A DNA stretch of 64,000 bases from Burkholderiales bacterium. GTDB taxonomy: Bacteria; Pseudomonadota; Gammaproteobacteria; Burkholderiales; Burkholderiaceae_C. Position numbers and translations under genes: made by a program. The notes beneath the pieces were generated by a model. It ran no database searches. It saw only the letters and a list, made by a program, of their open reading frames with translations, and was not told the DNA's origin. The stretch is taken from NCBI GenBank assembly GCA_021414305.1, contig JAIOOS010000006.1:248001-312000 (forward strand), written 5' to 3'. Within the stretch, counting starts at the first letter, position 1; every line of letters begins with the position of its first letter. Shown here in pieces: positions 48,141-56,722 of this stretch.

Positions 48141-48184
48141 GCCGCCACCCTCACCCTAGCCCTCTCCCGCAAGCGGGAGAGGGG
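48087..48184. repeat. Inverted pair of palindromic repeats
   Basis: Units at 48087-48122 and 48147-48184 in inverted orientation with 24 bases between. The pair holds the start codon of the SDR gene and the last codons plus TAG stop of the cyclase-family gene. Confidence 0.8.
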
Positions 48185-48962
48185 ACTCCACCAGCGCCAG
48201 CACGCGCAACGGGCTGCCGCTGCCCTTCTCGATCTTCAGCGGCGGGCAGATCAGGAGCGCGCCGGTCGGCGGCAGCAGGTCGAGGTTGGAAAGGCACTGC
48301 AGGCCGTAGCGCCCCGCCCCGTGCATGTAGTAGTGGCAGGGGTACGGCGGCCGGAGGTGATAACCCTGGCCGGCATCGGTGCCTATCGCTTCCGAGCCGA
48401 AGCCGAGCACGCCGCGCTGCTCGACCAGGAACTGCACCGCCTCCGAGCTCGGCCCGGGCGTGTGCTGGCCGGTCTCGTCGAAGTTCTGGTAGGCCTCGGG
48501 GTCCTTGCGCTTGGACCAGTCGGTGCGCATCAGGAACCACGCGCCTTCGGGCACGCGGCCGTGCGCGGCCTCGAAGCGCTCGATGTCCTCGACCGTGAGC
48601 AGGTAGTCGGGATCGGCGGTCGCGGCGGCCGAACAGTCGATCACGCACGCCGGAGCGACGAAGTGCTGCGCCGGAATCGTGTCGACCGAGTTGTTCGCCA
48701 GGTCGCGGCCGGAGATCCAGTGGATCGGCGCGTCGAAGTGGGTGCCGGTGTGCTCGCCGCAGGAGAAGTTGTTCCAGTACCAGCCGGGGCCGCGCGCGTC
48801 GTAGGCCGAGACCTCCTCGATCCGGAACGGCCAGCACTGGCCCATCTCGGGCGGCAGGGCGATCTGCGGGAAGTCGGGCGTCAGCGTCTGCGTCAGGTCG
48901 ACGACGCGGATGCGCTGGTTGGCGAGTGCGGCGGCGACTTGGCCGAGGAGCGAGGAGGTCAT
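48156..48962 (-). CDS. Cyclase-family (kynurenine formamidase-like) hydrolase
   Basis: Metal-dependent hydrolase of 268 residues with the family motif HTGTHFDAPIHW (metal-binding His/Asp) and LTQTLTPDFP near the start. The fold is shared by kynurenine formamidase KynB, isatin hydrolase and several amide/lactone hydrolases. Isatin or formylkynurenine hydrolysis would deliver anthranilate-type acids, consistent with the neighbouring 2-aminobenzoyl-CoA genes, but the substrate is unproven. The ATG at 48962 was chosen because it directly precedes the conserved domain. The last residues SPLPLAGEG and the stop come from a repeat unit. Confidence 0.82.
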   Translation of the reverse strand: MTSSLLGQVAAALANQRIRVVDLTQTLTPDFPQIALPPEMGQCWPFRIEEVSAYDARGPGWYWNNFSCGEHTGTHFDAPIHWISGRDLANNSVDTIPAQHFVAPACVIDCSAAATADPDYLLTVEDIERFEAAHGRVPEGAWFLMRTDWSKRKDPEAYQNFDETGQHTPGPSSEAVQFLVEQRGVLGFGSEAIGTDAGQGYHLRPPYPCHYYMHGAGRYGLQCLSNLDLLPPTGALLICPPLKIEKGSGSPLRVLALVESPLPLAGEG

Positions 48963-49049
48963 GGACCAAATGGTCGCATGACTGAGGCCCTCCCGGATCG
49001 TCAAGGACCCGGGGCACCCCGGCGAATCGCTTCGCCGCCGCTCCCCGCC

Positions 49050-51827
49050 CTATTGCGTCAGCGTCACCGTCACCACGCACTTCCCGCTCATCGGCCCGCC
49101 GAAGCCGATCCAGACCGCCCAGGTGTTGGTCGCGCCCGCCGAGCTGTGTGGGTAATAGGTCACCGGGAAGTTGCAGTCCCCGCCGTCGCCCTTCACCGAG
49201 TTCCAGGTCACGGTGCGGTTGCAGCCCGGGTAGGCGTAGCCGCTCAGCACCGCCTGGTAGAGCACGGCGTTGGGGAACCTCGGCACCAGGAAAGCCGTGT
49301 ATTCGCTGACGCCGCAGGCCAGCGGATCGGTGCAGCCGAACACCCCGCCGCTCGCTTCGAAGCTGATCGTCTTCAGGCCCTTCTTGACGTTGAAGCTGAC
49401 GCTCACCGGGTCGGTGATCACGAAGTGCGAAGGCTTGCCGGCCGTGGCGGGCACGTCGACGGTGGCCTTGACCGTGATCGTGGCCGGACCCTCGCTCGAG
49501 CCCGAGCGGTACGTGACCTTGCTGTCGGCCGGGTTCGAATCGGCCGGAATCGTCACCAGCGATCCTGCGCCGACGAGCGACCATTCCCAGGCGACCGTGG
49601 CACCGGTCGGCAGCTTCTCCTGGAAGAACGAGCTGAACTGCATCTCCGTGTCGCTCGGGAACACCGTCATGGTGCTGGGGCTGATCCCCACGTGCAGTTC
49701 CTTCTTGAACTTCACCGTCGTCTCGACGCTGCCGATCAGCTCGGCCGGCTTGCTGCTGCCGATCGGTTCGAAGTACACCGTGACCGTGACCTTGTCGGGA
49801 TTCGCGTCGTCGTGCGTGGTCGTGTTGGCGATGTAGTCGGCCGTCGTGTTGGCGCTGCCGGTGCTGAAGACGTTCTGCTCCTGCTGCCCGGGGGTGCCGT
49901 TGCGCTTGCGCAGGTCGCCGTACTTCGCGGTGCAGACCCAGTCGAAGCGGAACGAGCCCTTCTCGTTGCCGTAGGCGTCGTCGTCGTTGTCGACGATCTC
50001 GATCGTCAGCGGGAAGGTTCCGCCCAGGTCGTCGACCTCGAACGGCGTCGGGTTGAGCTTCAGCTTGGGCTTGATGGTCTTGACTTCCCAGACTTCGAGC
50101 GTCTTGCTGGTCGCCAGGTCGGCGACCGCACGCACCTTGGCGAGGTTGCCGAGGATCGCGTCGGCGGTGCTCAGCGCCTTCATCGCCACCCCGATGCCGG
50201 CGAACTTGAGGTTCTCCTTGTCGAATTCGATCGTCTTGCCGTTGACGTTCCACGAGTAGCGCGTCCCGGCGGTGTTCGCGTCGCCTTCCAGGAAGTTCAG
50301 CACCGCCTCGCCGTTCACGGCGCTCATCTTTTCGTAGGCGATGTATTTCACGAGCAGCTCGATGACCTGCATCGAGAAGGTGCTCAGGGTCGGCACGATG
50401 ACGGGGCCGCCGGGCGTCGGCACCTCGACCGAATCCACCAGGTGCGTGCTCACGATGTCGGCGAGCGCGTCGCCCACGCCGTAGGGCGGCTTGGTCGTGA
50501 CGTCCTGCAGCTTGGTCACGATCCCCGGCAGGGTCGAGCTCATCACGGTCAGCAACTGGCCGAGCAGGGCGATCTGCAGCTTCTGCTTGTGCTCGCGCGC
50601 GCCCAGGCCGGCGCCCTGCTCCTCGACCTTGCTGCCGAGCCACGACATGAACATCGGCACCAGCCAGTCGATCATCAGGGTCTGCAGGCCCAGGTGCTCG
50701 GTGCTGAACAGCGTGATGTCGATCTTCGCCTTCTCGGCCGAGCTGAGCTTGGAGAAGGCCGGCAGGTCGTAGCCGAGCAGGCCGGCCATCAGTACCGTCA
50801 CGCTGTAGGTCGTGTTCTTCGCGTCGGCCGGAAGGAGCGCGAGCAGCGTCTCGGGCGTCTTCGAGAACGCAAGGCCGGTGTCGTCGCCGCCATAGAGCGC
50901 CTCGGTCACCGAGCCGATGATGCCGCCGGCGCTGTCGAAGCCGGGCAGCATCGGGATGTCGCCCTCGGCGACCGACGGACGGGCCGCATCGACCACCATG
51001 GTGCCGTCGGCGCCGACGTAGCTCTCTCGCCGGATCACGTACCAGGCGCGGCGCATCTTCTCGTTCTGCACGTAGAGCGTGTTCACGGTCTCGGCAACGA
51101 TCGGCTGCACGCCGCTGGCCGCGTTCGGCGGATTGATCGCCAGGCCGAGCGGGTGCGCTCGCGTGGCCATGCCGGCGACGAAGTTGGCCGGCAGGAGCGC
51201 GCGCACGGCGGCGGCCACCCCTTGGTCGATGGCCGCATTGCCCCGGGCCAGCGCGTAGACGTCGGCCGCCAGCGCGGTGGAGATCACGTTGGCGAGCACG
51301 CCCGCCGCGTCGCTCGCCTGGATCGAGGCGATCCATGCGGCGTTGGTGGCGGACGCGGTGAACTCGGTGCCGAGCGAGTAGGCGATCAGCGCCGTGGCGG
51401 TGCTGCGCGCCGAGATCGCCGGCAGGCCGGCGCCGACGAAGCCGAACAGCAGGGGCAGCCGGTCGGCGGTGTAGACCGTGGCGAGCTGCGGGCCGTCGAA
51501 CAGCATCGGCAGGGTCGCCACGCCGGCGGCGACGACGCCGAACCCGCCCACCAGGGTGTGCGCCGCGAGCCCGCCGGCCGGCACCGTGACGCCGGCCGGA
51601 ACCTCGACGCCGACCGCGAGGTCGGTGAAGGAGCGGGTGCCGACGAAGGCCCGTCCGGCATCGTGCAGGCTGTCGTCGCCCGCCGGAGTGGCCGGGTCGT
51701 CGGCGCCGCCTCCGCCGCCGCAGCCCAGCAGGGCCAGGGGGCTGGCCATGAGCAGGCCGGCAGGTGCGCCGAGAAACAGGCGCCGGCGGAGCAGGTTGAT
51801 CGGTGCGCCGTATTCGAGGGTCTTCAT
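49050..51827 (-). CDS. Large surface/periplasmic lipoprotein with C-terminal Ig-like region
   Basis: Protein of 925 residues I do not recognise. It has a lipoprotein signal with lipobox LLGC followed by a Gly-rich spacer (GCGGGGGADD). The middle part is mostly helical. The last 350 residues look like two or three beta-sandwich domains (TIEIVDNDDDAYG, VTVYFEPIGSS, ATITVKATVDVPATAGKPSHF), and the tail has six cysteines (FGCTDPLACG, YPGCNRT, GDCNFPV, GKCVV) that may form disulfides. The ATG at 51827 has GGTGGAG upstream. It stands apart from the catabolic operon (about 90 bases after its start), and nothing nearby indicates a secretion system. Confidence 0.65.
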   Translation of the reverse strand: MKTLEYGAPINLLRRRLFLGAPAGLLMASPLALLGCGGGGGADDPATPAGDDSLHDAGRAFVGTRSFTDLAVGVEVPAGVTVPAGGLAAHTLVGGFGVVAAGVATLPMLFDGPQLATVYTADRLPLLFGFVGAGLPAISARSTATALIAYSLGTEFTASATNAAWIASIQASDAAGVLANVISTALAADVYALARGNAAIDQGVAAAVRALLPANFVAGMATRAHPLGLAINPPNAASGVQPIVAETVNTLYVQNEKMRRAWYVIRRESYVGADGTMVVDAARPSVAEGDIPMLPGFDSAGGIIGSVTEALYGGDDTGLAFSKTPETLLALLPADAKNTTYSVTVLMAGLLGYDLPAFSKLSSAEKAKIDITLFSTEHLGLQTLMIDWLVPMFMSWLGSKVEEQGAGLGAREHKQKLQIALLGQLLTVMSSTLPGIVTKLQDVTTKPPYGVGDALADIVSTHLVDSVEVPTPGGPVIVPTLSTFSMQVIELLVKYIAYEKMSAVNGEAVLNFLEGDANTAGTRYSWNVNGKTIEFDKENLKFAGIGVAMKALSTADAILGNLAKVRAVADLATSKTLEVWEVKTIKPKLKLNPTPFEVDDLGGTFPLTIEIVDNDDDAYGNEKGSFRFDWVCTAKYGDLRKRNGTPGQQEQNVFSTGSANTTADYIANTTTHDDANPDKVTVTVYFEPIGSSKPAELIGSVETTVKFKKELHVGISPSTMTVFPSDTEMQFSSFFQEKLPTGATVAWEWSLVGAGSLVTIPADSNPADSKVTYRSGSSEGPATITVKATVDVPATAGKPSHFVITDPVSVSFNVKKGLKTISFEASGGVFGCTDPLACGVSEYTAFLVPRFPNAVLYQAVLSGYAYPGCNRTVTWNSVKGDGGDCNFPVTYYPHSSAGATNTWAVWIGFGGPMSGKCVVTVTLTQ

Positions 51828-51922
51828 GCTGCTTCTCCACCTTGCAAGGACCCTTTCGGGCCGATGGGGCGAAGAATCGGCGGCAACCGTCAGGCAATCG
51901 TTAGCCGCCTGGGGCGGCAGCG

Positions 51923-53098
51923 TTAGAGCGCTTCGGCGAGACGCACCAGGCTGCGGTCGCTGCCCGCCGGCCCGAGCAGCGAGATGCCGAGCGGCGCGCC
52001 GAGGCGGCTGCCGAGCGGCAGGGAGATCTGCGGCAGGCCGGCGAGACCGGCGATGCAGAGCATTCGCGTCGCCCGGTTGCGGTAGTCCTCGAGGCCGGCT
52101 TCGCCCGCACTGATGAGCGGGGCGACGTCGGGCATGGTCGGCAGGATCAGCACGCCGTCGCTGCCGAGCAGCGCCGTCATGTGGGCGCGAAAGCGCGCGC
52201 GAAACGCCGTCGCCTTGGTCACCTGCTCGTCGGCGACGCTGCGCGCCCAGGCGAAGCGATCGGCCACGCCGGGCCCGAGCGGCGGCGCGAAGCGCTCGAG
52301 CAGCGCGCCGTCGGTGCGCCAGGCCTCGCGGCCCTGCAGGTAGCGAAACGCCCAGTACATCGCGTCGAAGCCGTCGAGCACCGCCTCGACCGGCGCGGCC
52401 GCGCCGAGCGCGGCCTCGATCCGCGCCCGCGGCCCGGCCTGCGCTTCGAGCACCTCGGGCGCGAGCAGCCCCCACACGTCGGTCGGCGCGAGCAGGCGCA
52501 CGCCTCGTTCGGGCAGCGGCTCCGGGTCGGTGCGCAGCAGCACCTCGGCGACGCGGGCAAACGTGGCGACGTCGCGCGCGAACCAGCCGCAGGTGTCGAA
52601 GCTCGGCGCCAGGTCAAGCGCGCCGCGCAGGCTCACGCGGCCGTGCGTCGGCCTGAGGCCCACCAGGCCGCAGTGGTTGGCCGGCGCGCGCACCGAGCCG
52701 CCGGTGTCGCTGCCGAGAGCGAAATCGCAGAGGCCGTTCGACACCGCCGACGCCGAGCCGGACGACGAGCCGCCGCTGATGCGGTCGGGCGCCGCGCCGT
52801 TGATGGGCGAGCCGAAGTGCGCGTTCTGGCCGTTCATCGAGAACGCGAGCTCGTCGGTGACGGTCTTGCCGGCGAAGCGCGCGCCGGCGTCGAGCAGGCG
52901 CTGAACGGTCGGCGCGGTCTCGGTCTTGACGCCCGACATCGCCAGCACGAACGGCTGGCCGCCGCTCGTGGGGTAGCCGGCCACGTCGAACAGGTCCTTC
53001 ACGGCGAAGGACAGGCCGGCGAGCGGGCCCGAGGCGGCGTGCGTCACGGGCACGTCGGGATAGGGCATGAAGGCGTGCGCGCTGTCTCGGGTGGTCAC
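51923..53098 (-). CDS. Amidase signature family hydrolase
   Basis: Amidase of 391 residues with the Ser-cisSer-Lys triad: Lys34 (FAVKDLFD), cis-Ser near 112 (GGSSSGSASAV) and nucleophile Ser135 (GSDTGGSVRAP). It hydrolyses an amide to acid plus ammonia. In this setting an aryl-amide giving an aromatic acid is conceivable, though it is separated from the island by the lipoprotein gene. Shorter than GatA-type amidases (about 480 residues) and similar to AtzF/indoleacetamide-like members. Confidence 0.85.
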   Translation of the reverse strand: MTTRDSAHAFMPYPDVPVTHAASGPLAGLSFAVKDLFDVAGYPTSGGQPFVLAMSGVKTETAPTVQRLLDAGARFAGKTVTDELAFSMNGQNAHFGSPINGAAPDRISGGSSSGSASAVSNGLCDFALGSDTGGSVRAPANHCGLVGLRPTHGRVSLRGALDLAPSFDTCGWFARDVATFARVAEVLLRTDPEPLPERGVRLLAPTDVWGLLAPEVLEAQAGPRARIEAALGAAAPVEAVLDGFDAMYWAFRYLQGREAWRTDGALLERFAPPLGPGVADRFAWARSVADEQVTKATAFRARFRAHMTALLGSDGVLILPTMPDVAPLISAGEAGLEDYRNRATRMLCIAGLAGLPQISLPLGSRLGAPLGISLLGPAGSDRSLVRLAEAL

Positions 53099-53149
53099 GG
53101 CGGCCCCTTTTGCGGATTGCAGACGATCATTGTCGAGGAGGGCGACGCC

Positions 53150-54298
53150 TCAAGACGGGTCTTCGGCGACGGGCGCCCATCCGGCCAGGTTGACGTAGTA
53201 CCGCGTGGAACGACCCCCGCCGACGACGACGAGAAAACCGAGCCTCGTCAGCTCGATCAGCTCGCGCGACGAGGTCGCGCGCGAGGTCCCGGTCATCGCC
53301 TCGTACTTGCGCGTGTTCATGCCACCCTCGAAGCCTCCCGGACCGGCATCGAGCAGGGCCTGGAGCACCTTGCGCTGCCGTGCGTTCAGGTCCTTCTCGG
53401 CGTGCGTCGTCCAGAACCGCGCCTTGGCGAGCGCGAGATCGACGACGCTCGCCGCTGTCTCGCAGGCCTCGTGCACCTGGGCCACGAACCACGCCACCCA
53501 CGGCGTGACGTCGAGGCCGCCATGCTGCGCTCGCTGGAGCTGCTCGTAGTACCCCTCGCGGTGCATGCTCAGCTGCTGCGAGATGCGCACCATGCGGCTC
53601 GCTTCACCGCTGTCGCGCGCCAGGGTCAGATCGACGATGGCGCGGCCGACCCGACCGTTGCCGTCCTCGAAGGGGTGGATCGTCTCGAACCAGAGGTGCG
53701 CCAGGGCGGCCCGCACCAGCGGGTCGGATTCGCTCCCTTCGTTGAACCACCTCAGGAACCGCTTCATCTCGGCCGCCACCGAGCGCGAGGGCGGCGCCTC
53801 GTAGTGAACCCTCTCGCGCCCGACCGCTCCGCTGACGATCTGCATCGGCCGGCGCCCGGCCCGATAGGCATTCACCCGCACCGGGGTCAGCCCGGAAAAC
53901 CCGGTCGGAAAGAGGGCCCGTTGCCACGCTTGCAGGCGAGCGTCGGTGAGGGGTTCGGCCGCGTGCTCGACGGCGTCTTCCATGACGTCCAGCAAGCCTT
54001 CGACGTCGCGCGGCACGCGCGACGTCCTGGCGACGTCGACACCCAGGCGACGGCAGACCGACGATCGAACCGCGCCGAGATCCAGTCGCTCGCCTTCGAT
54101 CGCGGCGGTCGCGAGCGCTTCCTGCGCCCAGGACTCGGCGACGAGCTGGCGCCGCGCCGCAAGGCCGATCGCGCTCAGACGACCCTCGACCCTGCCTTGC
54201 GCGCGTCGCGCCGCGCCGACGGCGCGACCGATCTGCGCGGCTTCATAGCGCAGCTCGGGCCAGTCCGGCTGCTGCCAGATGTACGCGGGCTCGGGCAT
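53150..54298 (-). CDS. Fic-domain AMPylase-type protein with DUF4172-like N-terminus and winged helix
   Basis: Protein of 382 residues. The N-terminal DUF4172-like part begins YIWQQPDWPELRYE and holds the inhibitory helix TAAIEG (64-69, S/TxxxE-G/N motif). The Fic core motif HPFEDGNGRVGR is at 208-219 (catalytic His208). The C-terminus is a winged-helix region (TSRATSSRELIELTRLGFLVVVGGGRSTRYYV). Fic enzymes transfer AMP or other groups to Ser/Thr/Tyr of targets; the internal glutamate keeps them off. A perfect 29-bp palindrome 18 bases upstream of the ATG suggests self-regulation through the winged helix. No antitoxin gene is adjacent. Confidence 0.88.
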   Translation of the reverse strand: MPEPAYIWQQPDWPELRYEAAQIGRAVGAARRAQGRVEGRLSAIGLAARRQLVAESWAQEALATAAIEGERLDLGAVRSSVCRRLGVDVARTSRVPRDVEGLLDVMEDAVEHAAEPLTDARLQAWQRALFPTGFSGLTPVRVNAYRAGRRPMQIVSGAVGRERVHYEAPPSRSVAAEMKRFLRWFNEGSESDPLVRAALAHLWFETIHPFEDGNGRVGRAIVDLTLARDSGEASRMVRISQQLSMHREGYYEQLQRAQHGGLDVTPWVAWFVAQVHEACETAASVVDLALAKARFWTTHAEKDLNARQRKVLQALLDAGPGGFEGGMNTRKYEAMTGTSRATSSRELIELTRLGFLVVVGGGRSTRYYVNLAGWAPVAEDPS

Positions 54299-54316
54299 CG
54301 TGCGGCGATTATCCGC

Positions 54317-54345
54317 CTAATCGACTCAAATTGTGAGTCGATTAG
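54317..54345. promoter_or_regulatory. Palindromic operator upstream of fic
   Basis: Perfect inverted repeat with arms CTAATCGACTCA (54317-54328) and TGAGTCGATTAG (54334-54345) and a 5-base spacer. A third TCGACTCA half-site follows at 54355-54362 in direct orientation. It lies between the divergent fic (minus) and SDR (plus) genes, 18 bases from the fic start codon, where it would block the fic promoter. The AT-rich arms stand out from the GC-rich background. Confidence 0.6.
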
Positions 54346-54429
54346 CAGGCCCATTCGACTCAGCCCGGTCGGCGTCGACGCGCCCCCGCCCCGGGCATGC
54401 GTAGGATCACTGCCGAACAGGAGCACATC

Positions 54430-55200
54430 ATGAATTCATCGAGCGCCCCGGCCGACGGCCGCGTTGCGATCGTCACGGGCGGCGCCAAGGGCATCGGCTG
54501 GGCGACCGTGGAGGCGCTGGTCGCCGACGGCGCCCGCCCGGTGCTGCTCGACCGCGACGCGACGGCGCTCGCCGCCGCCAGCCGGCAGCTCGCCGAGCGC
54601 GGCGTCGATCACCATGCCGCGCCGCTCGACGTCACCGACGAGGCAGCGGTCGAGGCGGCGATGACCGCGGTGCTCGCGCGCTACGGCCGGATCGACATCC
54701 TGGTGAACAACGCCGGCATCGCCCTGCGCAAGCCGACGCTCGAGCTCTCGCTCGCCGACTGGCAGGCGGTGGTGGAGGTCAACCTGAACGGCGTGTTCCT
54801 CTGCTCGCGCGCCGCCGGCCGCGCCATGGTCGCCGCCGGCCGCGGCGCGATCGTCAACGTCGCCTCGATCATGGGGCTCTCGGGCGGCGGGCTCTACCCG
54901 AACCTCTCGTACCAGTCGACCAAGGGCGCGGTGGTCAACCTCACGCGCGCGCTCGCGGTCGAGTGGGCCGGGCACGGCATCCGCGTCAACGCGGTCGCGC
55001 CCACCTGGGTGCGGACCGACCTGACGCAGGGCCTGTTCAAGGACCCCGAGCTGCTCGCGCGGGTGATGCGCGTGACGCCGCTGCAGCGTGTCGCCGAGCC
55101 CGCCGACGTGGCGGACGCGATCGTCTTTCTCGCCTCCGAGCGGGCGGCGATGATCACCGGGCACACCCTGCCGGTCGACGGCGGCTTCCTGGCGCAATAG
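54430..55200 (+). CDS. Short-chain dehydrogenase/reductase
   Basis: SDR of 256 residues: TGGAKGIGWA cofactor loop, ILVNNAG, catalytic Tyr-Lys in YQSTKGAVVNLTRALAVEW, and C-terminal MITGHTLPVDGGF. Most like sugar-alcohol or gluconate 5-dehydrogenase/3-oxoacyl reductase types; the substrate is unknown. The ATG at 54430 follows AGGAG at 54418-54422. Divergent from fic and convergent with the cupin gene. Confidence 0.85.
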   Translation: MNSSSAPADGRVAIVTGGAKGIGWATVEALVADGARPVLLDRDATALAAASRQLAERGVDHHAAPLDVTDEAAVEAAMTAVLARYGRIDILVNNAGIALRKPTLELSLADWQAVVEVNLNGVFLCSRAAGRAMVAAGRGAIVNVASIMGLSGGGLYPNLSYQSTKGAVVNLTRALAVEWAGHGIRVNAVAPTWVRTDLTQGLFKDPELLARVMRVTPLQRVAEPADVADAIVFLASERAAMITGHTLPVDGGFLAQ

Positions 55201-55237
55201 TAGAAAGCGCGCGCGGGGGGTGCCACCGGGGTGGGGC

Positions 55238-55615
55238 TCAGCTCCGCCAGGGCAGCTCGAGCGCACTGCCGTCGGGCAGGCGCGTCAGCACCGGCGTCGC
55301 GCCGAACAGGCCGACGATTTCCAGCGGCTGCGGGCCGACGTTGAAGATCTGGTGGTCGCGCCCCCGCGGCAGCACCACCGTGCAGTCGGCGCCGAAGCGC
55401 TGCACCGCGCCTTCGCCATGCACCTCGCCCCAGCCGGCAAGGCAGAGCACGACCTCGTCGCAGTCGTGGCGGTGCGGCGGCGTGGCCGCGCCGGCGGCGA
55501 GCGTCTGCCGCCAGATGGAGAGCTGCGCCAGGCCATCGGCCTGGCCAGCCCAGGTGGCGTGCGCCACGCCGGGAATCGGGGTGGCGGCGGGGCGGGTCTG
55601 TTCGATCACGTTCAT
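55238..55615 (-). CDS. Single-domain cupin protein
   Basis: Cupin of 125 residues with the metal-binding motif PPHRHDCDEVVLCLAGWGEVHGEG. Could be a small dioxygenase, isomerase or ligand sensor. Divergent from the LysR-type gene with 142 bases between the starts, the typical layout for a LysR regulator and its target. Confidence 0.8.
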   Translation of the reverse strand: MNVIEQTRPAATPIPGVAHATWAGQADGLAQLSIWRQTLAAGAATPPHRHDCDEVVLCLAGWGEVHGEGAVQRFGADCTVVLPRGRDHQIFNVGPQPLEIVGLFGATPVLTRLPDGSALELPWRS

Positions 55616-55757
55616 GGGTTTCTCCGTTCGGTGTTGAGTGAGGGACTCCGCGGCGCCACGGACGTCGTCAGTGTCGAAGCCGGCGCGTCATTCCGGAAGA
55701 TGCGGCAGCGCCGTAACATTGAGGACATTTCTTCCGCAATCGATTTGGGGTTCCCGG

Positions 55758-56654
55758 ATGCAGGGACTGCAGCAATTTCTCGCCTTCGCGCAGACCGCGC
55801 GCCGCGGCAGCTTCGCGGCGGCCGCCCGCGACCTCGGTGGTTCGCCCTCGACGCTGGCCAAGAGCGTGGCGCGGCTCGAGACCACGCTCGGGGTGAAGCT
55901 CTTTCACCGCACCACGCGGCAAGTGAGCCTCACCGCCGACGGCGAGCGACTCTTTCACCGCTGCGAGCGGGTGCTTGCCGAGTTCGAGGACCTGCAGGCC
56001 GACGCCTCCGGCATCCGCGCCGCGCCCTCGGGCACGCTGCGCCTCGACCTGCCGGTGTACTACGGCCGTCGCTTCGTCCTGCCGCTGCTGGCGAAGCTGC
56101 AGCGCGCGCACCCCGCGCTGGTGTTCGAGGTGCGCTTCCAGGACGGCTTCGCCGACCTGGTGAAGGACGGCGTCGACCTCGCCGTGCGCGCCGGCGAGCT
56201 GCGCGATTCGTCGCTGGTGGCGCGGCGCATCGACTCGCAGGGGCTGGTGCTGGTGGCGAGCCCCGCCTACCTGCGCGCGCACGGAACGCCGGCGCGGCTG
56301 GAAGACCTGGGCGGGCACCAGGCGGTGGTGTTCCGCATGCCCACCAGCGGCCGCAACCGGCCGTGGCAGCTCAGGCAGGGGCGGCGCATCGTCGAGCTGC
56401 ATCCGCCGCACAGCGCGCAGATCAGCGACACCGAGGCGCTGGGCGCCGCCGCGCTGCTCGGCCTGGGCCTCTGCCAGCTGCCCGACTACATCGTCCAGGA
56501 CGAGCTGGCGCGCGGCAAGCTGCTCGAGGTGCTGCCCGGCCACCGCCCGCCGCCGATGCCGCTCAGCGCCGTCGTGCCTTCGGGCCGGCTGATGCCGCCG
56601 CGGGTGCGGGTGCTGCTCGACGCGCTGGAGACGCTGCGTGACCGGCCCCGCTGA
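55758..56654 (+). CDS. LysR-family transcriptional regulator
   Basis: Regulator of 298 residues: N-terminal winged helix (FLAFAQTARRGSFAAAARDLGGSPSTLAKSVARLETTLG) and periplasmic-binding-like effector domain (LRLDLPVYYGRRFVLPLL). Likely controls the divergent cupin gene and itself. The ATG at 55758 directly precedes the conserved helix-turn-helix. An upstream Met in the same frame (55638) gives a non-typical 40-residue extension. Confidence 0.88.
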   Translation: MQGLQQFLAFAQTARRGSFAAAARDLGGSPSTLAKSVARLETTLGVKLFHRTTRQVSLTADGERLFHRCERVLAEFEDLQADASGIRAAPSGTLRLDLPVYYGRRFVLPLLAKLQRAHPALVFEVRFQDGFADLVKDGVDLAVRAGELRDSSLVARRIDSQGLVLVASPAYLRAHGTPARLEDLGGHQAVVFRMPTSGRNRPWQLRQGRRIVELHPPHSAQISDTEALGAAALLGLGLCQLPDYIVQDELARGKLLEVLPGHRPPPMPLSAVVPSGRLMPPRVRVLLDALETLRDRPR

Positions 56655-56722
56655 GCGTGCGGATTTCGTTTGTCGCGGCGAATGTTTGCTGCTACGGTGC
56701 GCTCCCGGAAAAAGGAGAAGCC

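Noticed and set aside
29781..48184. CRISPR array
   Set aside because: Repeats are inverted pairs at irregular kilobase spacing, with no regular spacers and no cas genes.
54317..54345. Rho-independent terminator
   Set aside because: The palindrome lies upstream of two divergent genes and lacks a T-run, so an operator fits better.
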